From Edolisoma coerulescens (taxonomy: Eukaryota; Chordata; Aves; Passeriformes; Campephagidae): a DNA stretch of 64,000 nt. Location: the NCBI GenBank assembly GCA_013397115.1, contig VWZW01002447.1, positions 186,001 to 250,000 of the forward strand, written 5' to 3'. How positions within the stretch are numbered: position 1 is the first letter of the stretch; each line of letters opens with the position of its first letter. A model generated the notes under the pieces. It ran no database searches. It worked only from the letters and a program-made list of their open reading frames with translations, and was not told where the DNA came from. The translations under genes were made by a program, and so were the position numbers. Of this stretch, positions 32,833 to 45,634 are shown in pieces.

Positions 32833-34548
32833 CAGGACTTGCTCTTCTTTGTGTGATCCTGAAGAGAACGGTAGTGCCACTATTCAATCTCTCCATTTCA
32901 CGTTATTTTGTAGACATCAAATTAATATCAAGGGGGGGAAAAAGGAAGTGTTTTAGACACCAGATGTATAGAGATCTTTGCTGTAGAATCCTGTCAGGGT
33001 GAGAAGTCATGGGGTAAGATACCATTCTCTAGTCTTCTAACTCTGTGAAAACATCATTTTGATACACAATAACAAAATATTTATTGTTTATCAAACTTAC
33101 TGCCCTCTGTATACAATAAAAAAGCCTGAGACTAAGCAGGAAAACTGTAAAAAGAATAATTCGTTGGTCAAATATGACTAAACCTCTCTTGGGCTTGTTT
33201 GCTACGTTAGTGTGGAGTTAGAATTGTTAGAAGGACAAAAAACCCCCAACAAATCCTCTGCAAATACAAAGTGAAGGGAATCATGAAACCTCCTTGCTTT
33301 AGGTCTTGCTAAGGAACATGTATTCTATTCCATGGAAGTAAATACAATAATATAATGGGGAAGGAAAGGTTAAAATATCCTTGAAGCTATACAGATAAGT
33401 TCTAAACAAATCCAATAAATCAAAACTTTATATTTTCTTTCTTAGTGTGGAACCAAATTTGATGTTGAGTTCACAAAATATGCCTTTGCTACAGGATCAG
33501 ATTACTTTCTATTTCTAGAATGTTAAACTTCATCTGAATATATTTTTGTGTTTAATGCTTTATAAAACAGCTAAAAAATTTCATTCTTTTTCCTCATTTC
33601 TTCATAACTGTAACTTTAGTGTGTTACTTCTAATGAAATTCTGAAGAATCTGCCAACTGATAATTGTCAGATTTCAGAGTTAACATATTTCTGTTCAGGA
33701 AGTAGGCTTTTTTAGGCTTTAGATACTGACTTTCTCTTCATGTAAAATGAGAAAAACAATTTTCAGAATAGAAGGGTTTATTTTTCCATTTCTCTCACTT
33801 GAGAGACTTCCTAAATACTGATGTCCATACAGCCAGCTGCCATTTTGACATCCCTGGCATTTTCTTCTCAGTCAAGGGCAATATACAACCAGTCATCTCT
33901 CACACTCCGCCGCTATCTTGAAGAAATAAAGCAAAGAGAAATGACTATAAAAACTCAGATTTCTGATCTCTGTTTCATTACTCTCTGAGGTTTATATATT
34001 TAAAGTGGAAAATTAAGTACAGAAAATTAAGTATTGACATTCATTATAAGCCTTTTAAATTGCTCTAATCTGAAAAAGGTCATAAAATAGAATCCGCCTT
34101 AATCTTTTTTGTATCAAAGTTTGACACGACCATTGCATCTTAAATTCCACCAGTTCCCAGCTGCACACCATTGATCCATTAATCAAATTTACTGTTTTCT
34201 ATGCTCACCCATGAGTTCTGGCAAAAGCTTTTGGGGGGAGAAACTATCACCGCTGCTTAAAGCATTATTCAGGAATTTTAAAATAATATTTCTTTCAGCT
34301 GCAAAAAGTTCACAACTCGCTTTTTCTTCCTTTGGCTGTTTTTTTCTGGAAACCTTTTGATCTGTCATTTGTAGTTAGAAGCAAAAAGAGATGTTTACAT
34401 TTCAGTTGCTACTGATACACCTTTCTTTCCAGATTAAGAAAATTGCTTGTCTTTTTAAGGTTCTGAGTTTGGGAAATATGCATAAGTCATCACATACCAT
34501 CAACTTTCATAACAGATCATGGCCCAATTAAATTTACAGGTAAGCTGG
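32833..34548. other. 1.7 kb without recognised gene or repeat
   Basis: AT-rich sequence after the LTR. The first 60 bases do not look like CR1, so the other half of the interrupted CR1 is missing. No open frame of interest. Confidence 0.5.
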
Positions 34549-35434
34549 TGTGAGAGACTGAAGTGTTAAAGACTCAAACAGTCTGACAGGGTGCTCTGCT
34601 GAGGCTGGATTTGCACCCCCCCAAACACGGGGAAGAGGAGAATTTTTTCAGGAGAGGGAGGGGATGTGGATGAAACCTCTGATCTACATAAAAACAGCCC
34701 AGGTGCAGAGGGGGTGCATGCCCACTACTGGAGGATGACCACAATAAACTAGCCTTTATTTCCCAAGAAGATGCATTTGAGCCAGATGAAAGGCTGGTAG
34801 GAAAAGGATCCTGTGAGATGGGATAACGCTTTTTATCCTGACAAAATCCTACCTTACACAACTGGCCCAGGTATAAAACTACCTCCTGTCCCACCCCCAG
34901 CCCTGAGGGAACTATTGAGACACTCGCACTAGGCCTGAAGGTGTTTATGCCTCTGATAAGGCATAACTGGCTCAACGATACTAGCTTGAGAAAAAGAAGT
35001 CATGTATTAAAAGGGGTCATAAAATCACCAAAGACCCCCAGAGTGCCCCCAGACTCGTTTCTGGGCCCTTCCACCAGAGAACTGATCCCCAGTGTTGAGA
35101 CAGTGAAAACTTCCCCACCAGGGGAGGTACCTGGGCAATCCCAGCTGAACCTGAAGGAATATTAACCCCTAGAACACGGGCTTCCCCCATCCCAGCAGAT
35201 CAAGATTTGACCAAGGAACATCGAAATTGCAACAATCAAGTCTTGTCAATGGATCCACAGGAAGTGATGTCTTTCCCCTCCACTATCTACTACTATGCTT
35301 TCTTTCTCCTTCTTTCTTTTCCCTATATATTTTCTTAAATGATATTTTTATTGGTTTTATACTATTATATTTCTACAGATACCTCAGAAAGAGTTGTTTT
35401 CCATAATTCTGATAAAATTTTTTGACTTTTCACA
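34549..35434 (+). mobile_element. probable solo LTR, about 886 bp
   Basis: It starts TGTGAGAG and ends CTTTTCACA, giving TG...CA ends with a short TGTGA/TCACA inverted repeat. It has a TATA-like TATAAAA at 34872-34878 and ATTAAA near 35004. The interior is GC-richer than its flanks, then T-rich towards the 3' end. The flanks share only AGC (AGCTGG left, AGCCAT right), so a clean target duplication is not shown. The 133-codon minus-strand frame and the 74-codon plus-strand frame inside show no retroviral domain. Orientation follows the TATA and polyadenylation words and is uncertain. Confidence 0.65.
34872..34878 (+). promoter_or_regulatory. TATA-like box of LTR
   Basis: TATAAAA in a GC-richer context about 320 bases into the LTR, a reasonable place for the U3 promoter. 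Confidence 0.35.
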
Positions 35435-36198
35435 AGCCATTATATGCTTGGAAGCAGCTACAGTTCTCACATAAAAGTGCAACAAATAATTTTGTAATTT
35501 ATTGCAGACGTGTGTGTAGGAAACTAATGAAGGAATTAAATCTTATGTAATGATCTATGAATAAATAAAGAAATAAATGTGTTTGTTTCAGTCATTAAGT
35601 CTAGATGCTTTCTGTCACCTTTTATTAAGTCAGTTCTTTAAATTTTTTTCTCAAAACTTTGTAAGAATTACAGTTGGCAAGGAAGAGACTGAATATTTCA
35701 ATCTCTGAATTATAAAATACAGTAAGTTTTACTAGTTTCTGAACCTACAACTAGTGATTTTTGAAATTACACTGCCCTGTGACTTCACCATAGTACATGG
35801 GAAATTTAAATAAAAGGTACATCGATTTCCAGTCCTTAAGCAGTTAATACAGAAAGTCTCAAGTCATGACAATTCTAAATAAAGCTATGTGTATAACCTT
35901 GATTAACAGTGTGGTGTTAGTTCACTGCCACTTTCTGCATAAGACTTGCACAATCCTTCAAGTTCTCCTGTAGCTCCAGATCCTTAGATCTGTGGTGTCT
36001 GTTGTGACTCCTCCCTGGGTGTGAAAGGAGCACAACCTCTCTGTGCCAGCACACTATCATCTTGCCGTCTGAGAGAACACAAATCGTAGTTACAAAGGTA
36101 CCATTAGAAGACAAGAAGCACTTTGAGCCATATCACTTCCCAAATCAGGGAAGTAGAGTGGAAAATCATCACAAACACAGTATTCTTCGGTAAATAAA
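35435..36198. other. non-coding stretch, nothing recognised
   Basis: AT-rich. The 65-codon minus-strand frame at 35917-36114 has no recognisable feature. Confidence 0.5.
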
Positions 36199-36298
36199 AC
36201 CTAGTCTACTGGAAGGTGTCTCTGCCTGTGACACGATGGTTGAAACTGGATGATCTCTGAGGTTCCTTCCTACCCAAACCATTCTTTATTTCTGTGAA
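36199..36298 (+). mobile_element. CR1 LINE 3' terminus
   Basis: The last 100 bases of a sense CR1: CTAGTCTACTGGAAGGTGTC, then the GATGATCTCTGAGGTTCC block, then CCCAAACCATTCT and a TTCTGTGA end. A short 5'-truncated insertion. Confidence 0.8.
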
Positions 36299-37123
36299 AT
36301 ATGATGATGGAAGACAGTGCTAGTTAAAAAAATCCAAGAGTTCAACTCTCTGCTGTAAGCCACACTAGTTTTATTGCACTGCATGTTTTGTTTTTTTTTA
36401 AATAAAAGACTATTTTCAAAAAGCATGCGCTTTTTTCAGGAGAACATATAAGTTGCTCTTTTGTATAATTCTATATGTTTTGTAAAAATTTCCTTTTCTT
36501 TGGTTTAGAGCAATTGTAGAGACTTCCATAGTTGAAAAATTTTGCACATAGTTGTAGTGTACATGTTTGTATTCAGAAACACTTTGAAGAAAAGGAAGAA
36601 AAATATTTTTCCAGCTGTTTAAATAGCTTTGCCAAGAATTAGTGGATTTTCTGGCACTACATATTCTCTATGGAAAGAAATCGAAAGCATCATGAAGCAC
36701 CTAGGTATAAAATATAAAAGGATTTAATAACATGCTTCACTTTCTCTGAGTAAATTGGGAAGCCTGTACATCTTTGAAAACCAGTCTTTCTAGCATGGTG
36801 GAGCAAATAACTGATGCAAAATGTGTTACTCTAGTATATTTTACAGTGCTATAATGTTTTCTAATTTTGCTGCCGTGGCTACCATTAGTTACCAAAAAAA
36901 AATTTTTTTTGAATACTCTTTTGTGTCAAATATCAAAACGGAGACTTAAAAGTGGTTATATTTCTCCTCAACAAACCCCCCCTACCCTTAAAATAAGTTG
37001 ATAATATTAAAAAAAAGGTGGGTGGAATTTTTTTCCTGTTTTTTTTCTTTTTCCCCTTTTCAGGATAGCACAGCAGGAAAAAAAAGCAGTACGGGATTCC
37101 TTGTGCTGTAGTAAGGTGGAACA
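36299..37123. other. non-coding stretch, nothing recognised
   Basis: AT-rich with several A or T runs (36386-36395, 36894-36910, 37009-37016, 37078-37086). No gene seen. Confidence 0.5.
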
Positions 37124-38336
37124 TATAGAATCACAGAATCATAGAATGGTTAGGAGTGGAAGGGACTTCTGGAAATCATCTAGTCCAACCATCCTGCTAA
37201 AGCAGGTTCACTTTAAGTACATTGCACAGAATATGTTCAGAGAAGGAGCCTTCACAGTCTCTCTGGACAGCCTGTTCCAGTGCTCTCTCACATTCAAAGT
37301 AAGGAAGTTTTTCCTGATATAGAGATCAAACTTCCTATGTTTCATCTTGTGTATTTTGCTCCTTATCCTCCTGCTGGGCACCACTGAAAAGATCTGGCCC
37401 CATCTTCTTGACACCCACCCTTAAGTTATTTGTATGCGTTGATAAGAATTTCTCTCAGTTTCCTCTTCTCCAGGCTAAACAAGTTCCGCTCCCTCAGCCT
37501 TTCCTCAAAAGAGAGATGCTACAATCATAATCAGAGAACTACACAGACCCCCTCTGGTGGTTCCTTGTCTTTCTTGAACTGAGGAGCCCAGAACTGGACA
37601 CAATGCTCCAGATACTGCCTCACCCACAGAGTAGAGGGGCAGGATCACCTCTCTCTGCCTGATGGCAATGCTTTTCCTAATATATCCCTGATGCACCCTT
37701 GGCCTTCTTGGCCATCAGGGCACATATTGATAGCTTGTTGTCCATCAAGACCCCGGGTCCTTACCTGCAGAGATGCCTTCCAGCAGATCAGCCCCATGCC
37801 TATGCTGGTGCCTGGGGTTATTCCTCCCCAGGTACTGACCTTGCATTTGAACTTCATTGGGTTCCTCTCTACCCAACTCTCCAGCCTGTTCAGATCTCAC
37901 TGAATGACAGAACTGCTTTGTGGTATACTAGATATTTTGTCAAGTTTAGTACCACAGCAACCTTGCTGAGGGTACAATCTGCCCTTGCATCCAGGTCATT
38001 GATGAATAGGCTGAGCAAGACTGGATCCAGTATTGACCCCTGGGGGAACATCACTAGTGACAGGCCTCCAACTATACTCTGTACCACTTATCACAACCTT
38101 CCAGGATCTGCCTTTCAGACTGTTCTCAATCTCCTTAACTATCATTCAGCTAATCTGCCCTTCCTGATCTTTCCTTTGAGTATTTTAGGGGAGACGGTGT
38201 CAAAAGCCAAGATGAAGTCAAGGTAGATAATGTCCACGTCTCTCCCCTCATCCATGCAGCCAGTTATTTTATCACAGAAGGCCTCTGGCAACTCTGTTCC
38301 ATTGACAAGTCTTGTCTTTTTAGGCACGTGCTGACT
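37124..38336 (-). mobile_element. CR1 LINE, 1.2 kb, RT palm to 3' end, antisense
   Basis: The most complete CR1 in the window. From the 5' side on the minus strand it shows RT motif A (IIYLDFILAFDTV, about 38190-38235) and motif B (PQGSILDPVLLSLFINDLD, about 37990-38060). The catalytic FADD position follows, here decayed to VAVV. Then come RQREVILPLYS near 37630, the C-terminal HWNRLSRE at about 37270, the 3' UTR and an intact terminus of ATTCTATGATTCTGTG repeats at 37126-37147. Frameshifts separate these blocks. The 175-codon plus-strand frame at 37699-38226 is a shadow. Confidence 0.95.
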
Positions 38337-38901
38337 CTGAAGGTGTCATTTTTGAGAGATGTTTTGTTTGTTCTTATTATGGAGACACCTGTCAACTAGG
38401 AACTCAACTGACAGCAAGAATATTATTATTAGGGAAGTGCCATAGCCAAAGTGACTGCTGTTTGTTTTCTTACCAGGCAAATGTGCCGTTCCTAGGTGTG
38501 ACAGTTTTTCTATTTACTGGGAAAAAAGCATTTTAGTTGCATAAAACAGAGGTCCAGCCACAATGCCTGACTGAGAGCAAAATTTAAAAGCAAAAAAAAG
38601 AGCTGTTTATTTATTAACAGAAAGTTTTACCAAAGGTTTGAATTCTGCACTTCAATAATAGTGACTTCAAAAGAATACATCTAAATGTTTGACTATACTT
38701 ACTTTCAGGTATCAATACTTTCACTGCACTTCAGCAGGAAGTATTAATCTCAACGACTACGTCTTTCTGTAAGTGGAGCACTGGCTGCAAGATGGTGGGT
38801 CTGGGTCCTGCATGTGGTTCCAGACTCTGACTCTGATTCTCCTTGGTTGATTATGTGTAGCCTATGAAAAAGTAAAAAAAATTCTCAAACCAAAAAAAAA
38901 A
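38337..38901. other. non-coding stretch, nothing recognised
   Basis: Interval between two antisense CR1 copies. It may be unrelated host DNA; A runs near 38870-38902 lie against the next CR1. Confidence 0.45.
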
Positions 38902-39560
38902 GCAGATCCATTCTCTACCCATTCTGTACTTGTGCTTGGGATTGCCCCAACCCAGGTACAGGAGTTTGCACTTGGCCTTCTTGAATTTCATGAAGTTCAT
39001 ATGAGCCCACATCTCAGGCCTGTCAAGGTCCCTCTGGACTGGCATCCCCTCCCTCCAGTGTGACTTCACCACTCAGGTTGGTGTCATCAGCAAACTTGCT
39101 GAGGGTGCACTCAATCCCACTGTCCATATCACCAACAGAGATGTGGGACAGTGTCCGTCCCAATACGGACCCTTGGGGACACCACTTGTCACTTGGACAT
39201 TGAGCCANTCTGTACTTGTGCTTGGGATTGCCCCAACCCAGGTACAGGAGTTTGCACTTGGCCTTCTTGAATTTCATGAAGTTCATATGAGCCCACATCT
39301 CAGGCCTGTCAAGGTCCCTCTGGACTGGCATCCCCTCCCTCCAGTGTGACTTCACCACTCAGGTTGGTGTCATCAGCAAACTTGCTGAGGGTGCACTCAA
39401 TCCCACTGTCCATATCACCAACAGAGATGTGGGACAGTGTCCGTCCCAATACGGACCCTTGGGGACACCACTTGTCACTTGGACATTGAGCCATAGGCAA
39501 AAGCTCCTTGAGTGGGACCATACAGCCAATTTTTTATCCACTGAGTGGTTCATCCATCAA
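38902..39560 (-). mobile_element. CR1 LINE RT fragment, antisense (contains assembly duplicate)
   Basis: The minus strand encodes CPQGSVLG (motif B) and SGIECTLSKFADDTNLSG with an intact catalytic FADD (plus-strand bases 39075-39104 and again 39361-39390). It then encodes DLDRPEMWAHMNFMKFKKAK and GNPKHKYR. It lacks the 3' UTR. Motifs occur in different frames, so it is not functional. The doubled RT motif comes from the assembly duplicate; the real length is about 0.37 kb. Confidence 0.92.
38923..39493. repeat. perfect 285-bp direct duplicate around a single N
   Basis: Bases 38923-39207 recur exactly as 39209-39493, with a lone N at 39208. Both start TCTGTACTTGTG and end TTGAGCCA. As with the other two cases, this is an unmerged contig overlap. 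Confidence 0.93.
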
Positions 39561-42500
39561 ATCTATGTAATTATTTTTTCAAATTTCTCAAGAAGATGGG
39601 AAAAACAGTTTGTGTAACTTACTAGATATTAAAATTTTGCCTCATTGTAACAACAAACCACTTTACAGTTCTAACTTGTGGATAAAATCCCCTGAGAGAC
39701 TGGTTTAGTCCATGGGAGCTCTTAAGGCAAAAAATACATTGCTTAGGGGGAATAAATGTTTTGAATAATATCCATAGCTGAAAATATGTCTTCATGAGCA
39801 TAATGAAACATACTTTTAACACAGATTTTAAACATTTACTTACAAAAAATAACCTGCTACATCTTTTTAATACTACTTTTTCAAAATTCTGATGATAAAG
39901 TATTGTAAAACCTGCTGTTCAGACTTTGACAAAAATAATGCTAGTAATTCGTATACTTCCTCAAATGTTCAGTTTATTAAGAGAAAAAGACTAAAGGATC
40001 TGAGGGAAAGTCTGTTATCAAATTGTGAAAAAATTATTTTGGGACTAAAGAGCAGAATGACATAAAACAAATTTGTGGACAATAGGGGAAATCCATTACC
40101 TCACAGATTATTCAAAAATAGCGCAACAGATTGTCTGATACTTACTAGTGTACTGGTGATTTTTTTCCCAAAAAATGGACATATGAACCAAAGTGGGCAC
40201 TTTTTCTGGTTTGACTGTGGCCAGAGTTCAGTTCTGATAAAGAAAGAGAGAAACAAAAGATTCTTCTACAGTGGAGTGAAAAAGTTACTTTCTGAGTCTT
40301 CCCTTGAAGGCACTCCAAAGAACTCCATGGGCATACATCATGAATCTTCTCTGGTGTCACAACCAAATCTTAAAGGATAATTAATGTGGAAGAAATCACA
40401 GTCTCCAAAACAAGTATGCTGGTTTTGGAAGAGTAAAGGGCACACTGAGTAAGAAGTAAGAATAAGACTATCAAAATTGTAATGATGTTTCTTCATTCCC
40501 TTGTTTCCCCTACCCATACCCAGCACAAGGAGAAAATAAGGTGTTTGCAAAAGGACTGTAATAGAATTTGACTACATATTCTGCAATAATCTGAAGGTTA
40601 TTTATTTTTTACAATGGTATATTTAGAAATAATTTGTGTTGTGGAGTTAAGGAATTGTGTCAACAATTTATTATGAGGATAGATGGAAAAAGTTGAATAC
40701 AGAGAACAATTAGTGTAATATAAGAAATTCTAAAATTATGAGTTCAGAGTCAGAGCTTCATTATTTATAGGTCTGCCTGTNNNNNNNNNNNNNNNNNNNN
40801 NNNNNNNNNNNNNNNNNNNNNNNNNNNNNNNNNNNNGTCATGGACCTCCACTTAGAAAATGTCATGTTAGAGTTTCAATACTTTTAATATTTTATCCATA
40901 AGAATAATTAAGTTGAACATAGTTAAATTTATGATGTCTTACTACACATATCAATGTTGATTATTCAGAGAAAGAAAATAAGCAAACCCAATTAGTTTTA
41001 TGACTTAGAATGTAAGATGATAGAGGAGAGATTTACAGTCAAATGATTGCTCTAAAGAACATTGAGGTATTTTATCTTAAGTATGCTAGCACAGATTGAG
41101 TGAAATGAGTACTAATTCTCCCAAATCGAAGACATAACTGTTGGAAAAGTCATGGTCATACATGTTCATTTTCAGTTCCCAGTGAGCATTTAATTATTTG
41201 ATGTAAAATGAAGCTCTAACAGATAGAGGAAAGTAAATTTTTTTCATCCAGCATTCCCTTTAGACTATGAGGCTGAGTGTGTAATCAGAACAGACTAACA
41301 GAAGTCAAGTGAGAGGAAAATGAAATTTCAGAATAATAATCATACATGTTTACCCTAAATTTGAACTATTAAGTCACAAAGATTGCAATTCTTAAGGTTT
41401 CAACTCTTTATAGAGCAAAATATTGGCAGAGATTTCTAAACTCCATGAGAAAACTAAAGCCAGGGAGCTGACTTGAAATAGTTATTACCTCGATACCAGA
41501 ACAAATACTTTATTAGGGATAACCTGCAGAACACAACCTCTTTCTGTTGCTCACTAGCAGGTAACTTAATAACTACCAGCACGTGGGTCTACAGGAATTT
41601 CTGTTTTTAAGTACCAAATTTTGTATACATAATGTAAGATGAAAAGGCTGACTTAAAAGGGATGAAATTGATCTTAAAAATTGTCTAGAATTTTGCTGAA
41701 TTCCATGACTTTGCTGTTGGGTTGTTTTTCTTATGCTTGTATGGGTCTAACTCTGGAATGCAAGTCCCGCAAACACTCTTAATATTAATGTTTCAATCAA
41801 TTGAAGCAAAAATGCAAACATACTTAAATACTATGGGCTTGTTGCTATACAATGCTATATTTCCAAACAATGGTGCATAGAAATGGGTTTAAAGCTATCT
41901 ACCTCAGTATGAACACTGGAGCAAATGTAGCTCAAGAAAAATCTCATCCCAATGATGACTGTGAATAGGCTGAAATGAAACTAATTACTAATTTAAAAAC
42001 AGTAGTTATGGGATTCTGAGTAATCAAACTCTAAAACTGTTTTGTGGAATTTTCCATTTCTTTTCCCAAGTAAAATTTTCTGAATTTTTTTCTGGCAATT
42101 TTCTTTTACCTTTTGTTGTTTTTTTAAATTTTTTAAATTTTTGTCCTTTCAGGACATGTTGGAGAATTGAATCTGAATATTAATACTTTTTTATCTGTAT
42201 GGAGTTTATTTTCAAATGGGTCTGTTAAAATTCTTTGCCTCAAAAAGATGAAGTTTGTCTATTTCATTATTCAATGGCCTGACCTGAAAAATTCCACAAA
42301 AAATGGGCTTAAAACTGTAGGCTATAAGAAATCTTCATACAAACTGCACTTGCTTTTTGGTTAAAAACCAAACATCGCTAAAATTATGATTCTTGTCTCA
42401 AAAGAATTGCATTTTTCTTTTTCCAGTTTAGGCGTGTTTAAGAAAGTACAGTTTTCAGAGTTATCTTGGAACCTTTGCTGTTTTTCTGCACCTCTAGAAA

Positions 42501-43927
42501 TGGAAAATGCAGCACACAAGAGAAAGAGGTCTTCCTAATAACAACTAGCTGAAGAACTGAATGATATCTGAAAGAAATCCATCCCTGAAAGATATTGATT
42601 TAATTTCAATGAAATCACGTTGACTAAAGTACTTTTTGAAACACAGAGGCTCAAAGAAAATTGGAAAAAAAACGGGGAAGAATTTTTGTAGTTTTTCTTC
42701 TTCCCACAAAAATATCTCCAGCAAAAACAGACCTGTGTTTTTTCACTTATCTCCCTGTCCTTGTTTCGATGAGAACAGAGCTCAATTTTTTGCAGTAGTT
42801 GTGAAGCGGCAGAGTCTGGATCCACATTGGCATGTCTAGGTTTTTATTCTATACCAACTCATGTCATTGCTTAGGGGCGGAAGCAAGGCACTGTCTCTTC
42901 TCTGAATAAGGGCACGGATTTGGGTGGAACAAAAGCATGGCAGGGTAGGGAATCCATCAGCCACTGCTGATTGTGGTCCATGGTGAGTATTTTTTCATGT
43001 TAATCACCTTCTTTTTACATGCTTTTACTACTAGTATTGTTGCTGTTACCTTTCATTTTCTTATCTCATTGCTGTTTCCAGTAAATTGTTCTGATCTCAG
43101 CCTGTGGTCTCTGCCTTTTGTATCTCACAGGAGCAGTGGAAAGGATCAGCCTGTGGTTTTTTTTTTAGTGGAACATAAATTGGGGAAGACCATTCCTAAA
43201 GGGCTTTGACAGTTCTGAGAAAGCAGTTAATCGTGTATACCTGGAATCAGAAGGATGTGTTAGGAATTTTCTTTATTCCCTGTGTTTCTGAAAAGTGCAT
43301 GATTTCTTCATGACACTCTGTAGAGAACACTGCAGAGCTTGATGCAAATGTTGTATATCTGCCACCTGCCCACACTAGAGAATTATCTTTTTCTAAGAAT
43401 ATCTGAAAACAAGGACTTTCAATGTTATAACTTGTTTGGTGGTGCATTTCACAGAGAACCTCTTTTATCCTTTGCTCTGTTATCCTTCATATCCTCAGTG
43501 TCCATACAAATAATTTTTAATTGATTCTGATCCAATTTTCCTATGTATGTACTTTTTTAAGTCATGTTTTCACAATTTTTCATTAAAACCTGCTTTTGCT
43601 AATACCTTTGACTGTAATTCCTTAAGTGGCCTAACCACTCATTCACTACACTATGCAGCCTCAAAATTGTTCCACAGTTTTAAAATTATTCCAGCCACAT
43701 TAAAGAAAAAGACACAAAAATATCATGAACTGGTAATGGTAACAATGTAAACTACTAAGTATATTTCTACTAAAAAAATGCAATTACATGGCAATTACGT
43801 TGCAATCAAGTTTCACAGCATTTTGAATGCTCCACAAAAGAAGCCTCCAATGTCTCAGTGTTGGTAATGAGAAGCTGGTTTTTTGCCTGAGTTACTTTAA
43901 CTTTCATCATAGAACTATGCCAATTTT
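39561..43927. other. 4.4 kb without recognised gene or repeat; includes a gap
   Basis: AT-rich. Open frames of 101 codons (40075-40380, plus) and 96 codons (42535-42825, minus) were inspected. Neither has a recognisable domain, although the latter contains a CAG|GTCTGT donor-like site with a weak acceptor upstream. A slightly GC-richer patch at 42860-42970 has no clear identity. Confidence 0.5.
40781..40836. other. assembly gap (56 N)
   Basis: A run of N in AT-rich sequence. The flanks are not copies of each other and no simple repeat runs into it, so the missing content cannot be guessed. Confidence 0.99.
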
Positions 43928-44402
43928 TCAAGCACACAAAGGACATCAACCTGTTGGTATGAGTCTAGAGAAGTACCACCAAGTTGATTAGAGGGATAGA
44001 GCACCTGTTCTATGAGGAAATGCCAAGATAAACAAAATTGTTCAGCCTGGAGAAGAGAAGGCTTTGTGGTGACCTAATTGTGGCCTTCTGGTACCTGAAA
44101 GGAGCCTACAAGAAAAATGGAGAGAGACTTTTGGCAGGAACATATAATGACAGGACAAAGGATAATGGCTATAAACTGAAAGAAAGAAGGAAAAATTCTT
44201 TACTGTGATTGGTGGTGAGGCACAGAAACAGGATGGTCAGAGAGGCTGTGAATGCCCCATTCCTGGAAGTGTTCAGGGCCAGGTTGGATGGAGCTCTGAG
44301 CAGCCTAGTTCAGTGAAAGGTGTCACTGCCCACAGCAGAGAGTTGGAATTACATGATCTTTAAGGTCTCTGCCAACCCAAAACTGTTCTGTGATTTTGTG
44401 AA
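43928..44402 (+). mobile_element. CR1 LINE, ORF2 C-terminus and 3' end
   Basis: Sense copy starting at AAAGGACATCAACCTGTTGG. It passes through the GAGAAGAGAAGGCTTTG block, a decayed DRT(R) coding stretch (ATAATGACAGGACAAAGG) and the 3' UTR, and finishes CTGTTCTGTGATTTTGTGA. Small indels break the frame. Confidence 0.88.
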
Positions 44403-44767
44403 ATAAGGTTTATAAAACAGGTCTTTCATTTTAGTAGTATTCCTGGAATTACTAGTTTGGTCAGTTCATCCTCCTTACCAAACTTCTGAGGAGTTTAAAA
44501 AGAAGGTTTATTGGAAAATGAAGGACAAATAATTTAGTTTATGTGTGTCTTCAAAGTAATTTAGTAGTGGCATGAGGTACTAGAATATGGTTAGAACAAA
44601 ATGCCAGTCTTCTAAAAAACCATTATTTATCCAGTCATTAGTTGACAGTTACTTTTACAGGTTGTTAAGCTTTATTATCTAATGAAATAATTACAGGGTT
44701 TTTTTGAATAAAACATTTCAAGACAAAAAATATAACAGGTCTTATATCACAAAAGCTGTAGTGCTTT
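44403..44767. other. non-coding stretch between two CR1 copies
   Basis: AT-rich and unrecognised. Confidence 0.45.
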
Positions 44768-45125
44768 ATCTTGGAGAAGAGGAAACTGAGAGAAATTCTT
44801 ACCAATGCATACAAATAACTTAAGGGTGGGTGCAAGAAGATTGGGCCAGACTTTTCTCAGTGGTGCCCAACAAGAGGATAAGGGGTACAAGATGAAACAT
44901 AGGAAGTTTGATCTCTATATCAGGAAAAACTTCCTTACTTCGAATGTGAGAGAGCACTGGAACAGGCTGTCCAGAGAGGCTGTGAAGGCTCCTTCTCTGA
45001 AGATATCCAAACTCCATCTGATGTGATCCTGTGCAACCTGCTTTAGATGAACCTGCTTTGGGAGACAGGTTGAACTAGATGATCTCCAAAGGTCCCTTCA
45101 AACCCAACAACTCTGTGATTCTCTA
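44768..45125 (+). mobile_element. CR1 LINE 3' end, same subfamily as 37124-38336
   Basis: It begins CTTGGAGAAGAGGAAACTG and encodes MKHRKFDLYIRKNFLTSN and REHWNRLSRE in one frame, then the 3' UTR and a terminus of ACTCTGTGATTCTCT. By eye it is close to the antisense copy at 37124-37480 and inverted relative to it, pointing to the same CR1 subfamily. Confidence 0.92.
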
Positions 45126-45634
45126 TTTATCACTGTGGCTAAAGGGATTATCTTACTTGTGCAGAGATATGTTTCAGGCTTAAATGTAGAGAGTTAAAAT
45201 ACATTTTCACGAAGCAGTCATGATTCTCTTGCATTTTATGAATCATATATGAAAAACTGACATCTGAAACAGATATATATATGTATCGTGTCTATGTATA
45301 TGTACATTATAAATTAAACAGATTGTGTTCTTAGATTGCATATCTTATTTGCTATTCCATTATAAATAGAAATATAATTGCTTCCCCTTAAAACCACTTG
45401 AGTACAAATTAAGAGTTTAATTTAAAAGCTGAAGATGTCATGAATAGGAGATGAAATTCACAGATTTGTCTCTAAGGTTTGCGTTAGCCAAAACTTTTAT
45501 CACTGAAAATGTTAGTATATTGAGGTACTATAATAACACTTGGATTCTAAAACTTTTTCTTGAAATTTCAATTGAAATGGATATTGTTATAATCCTGTCC
45601 ACTTCTTTTGCTTAAGTGATATTTCAGAAGTCTT
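45126..45634. other. non-coding stretch, nothing recognised
   Basis: AT-rich, with a TATATATATGTAT tract near 45275-45305. Confidence 0.45.

Noticed and set aside
34574..35165. 133-codon minus and 74-codon plus frames as retroviral gene remnants
   Set aside because: They lie inside an LTR, have no gag, pol or env motif, and reflect lower stop density in GC-richer sequence.
37699..38226. 175-codon plus-strand open frame, the longest in the window
   Set aside because: It is antisense to the CR1 RT region; the minus strand carries recognisable RT motifs, the plus strand nothing.
40075..40380. 101-codon plus-strand open frame
   Set aside because: No recognisable domain, no flanking splice signals and no supporting context.
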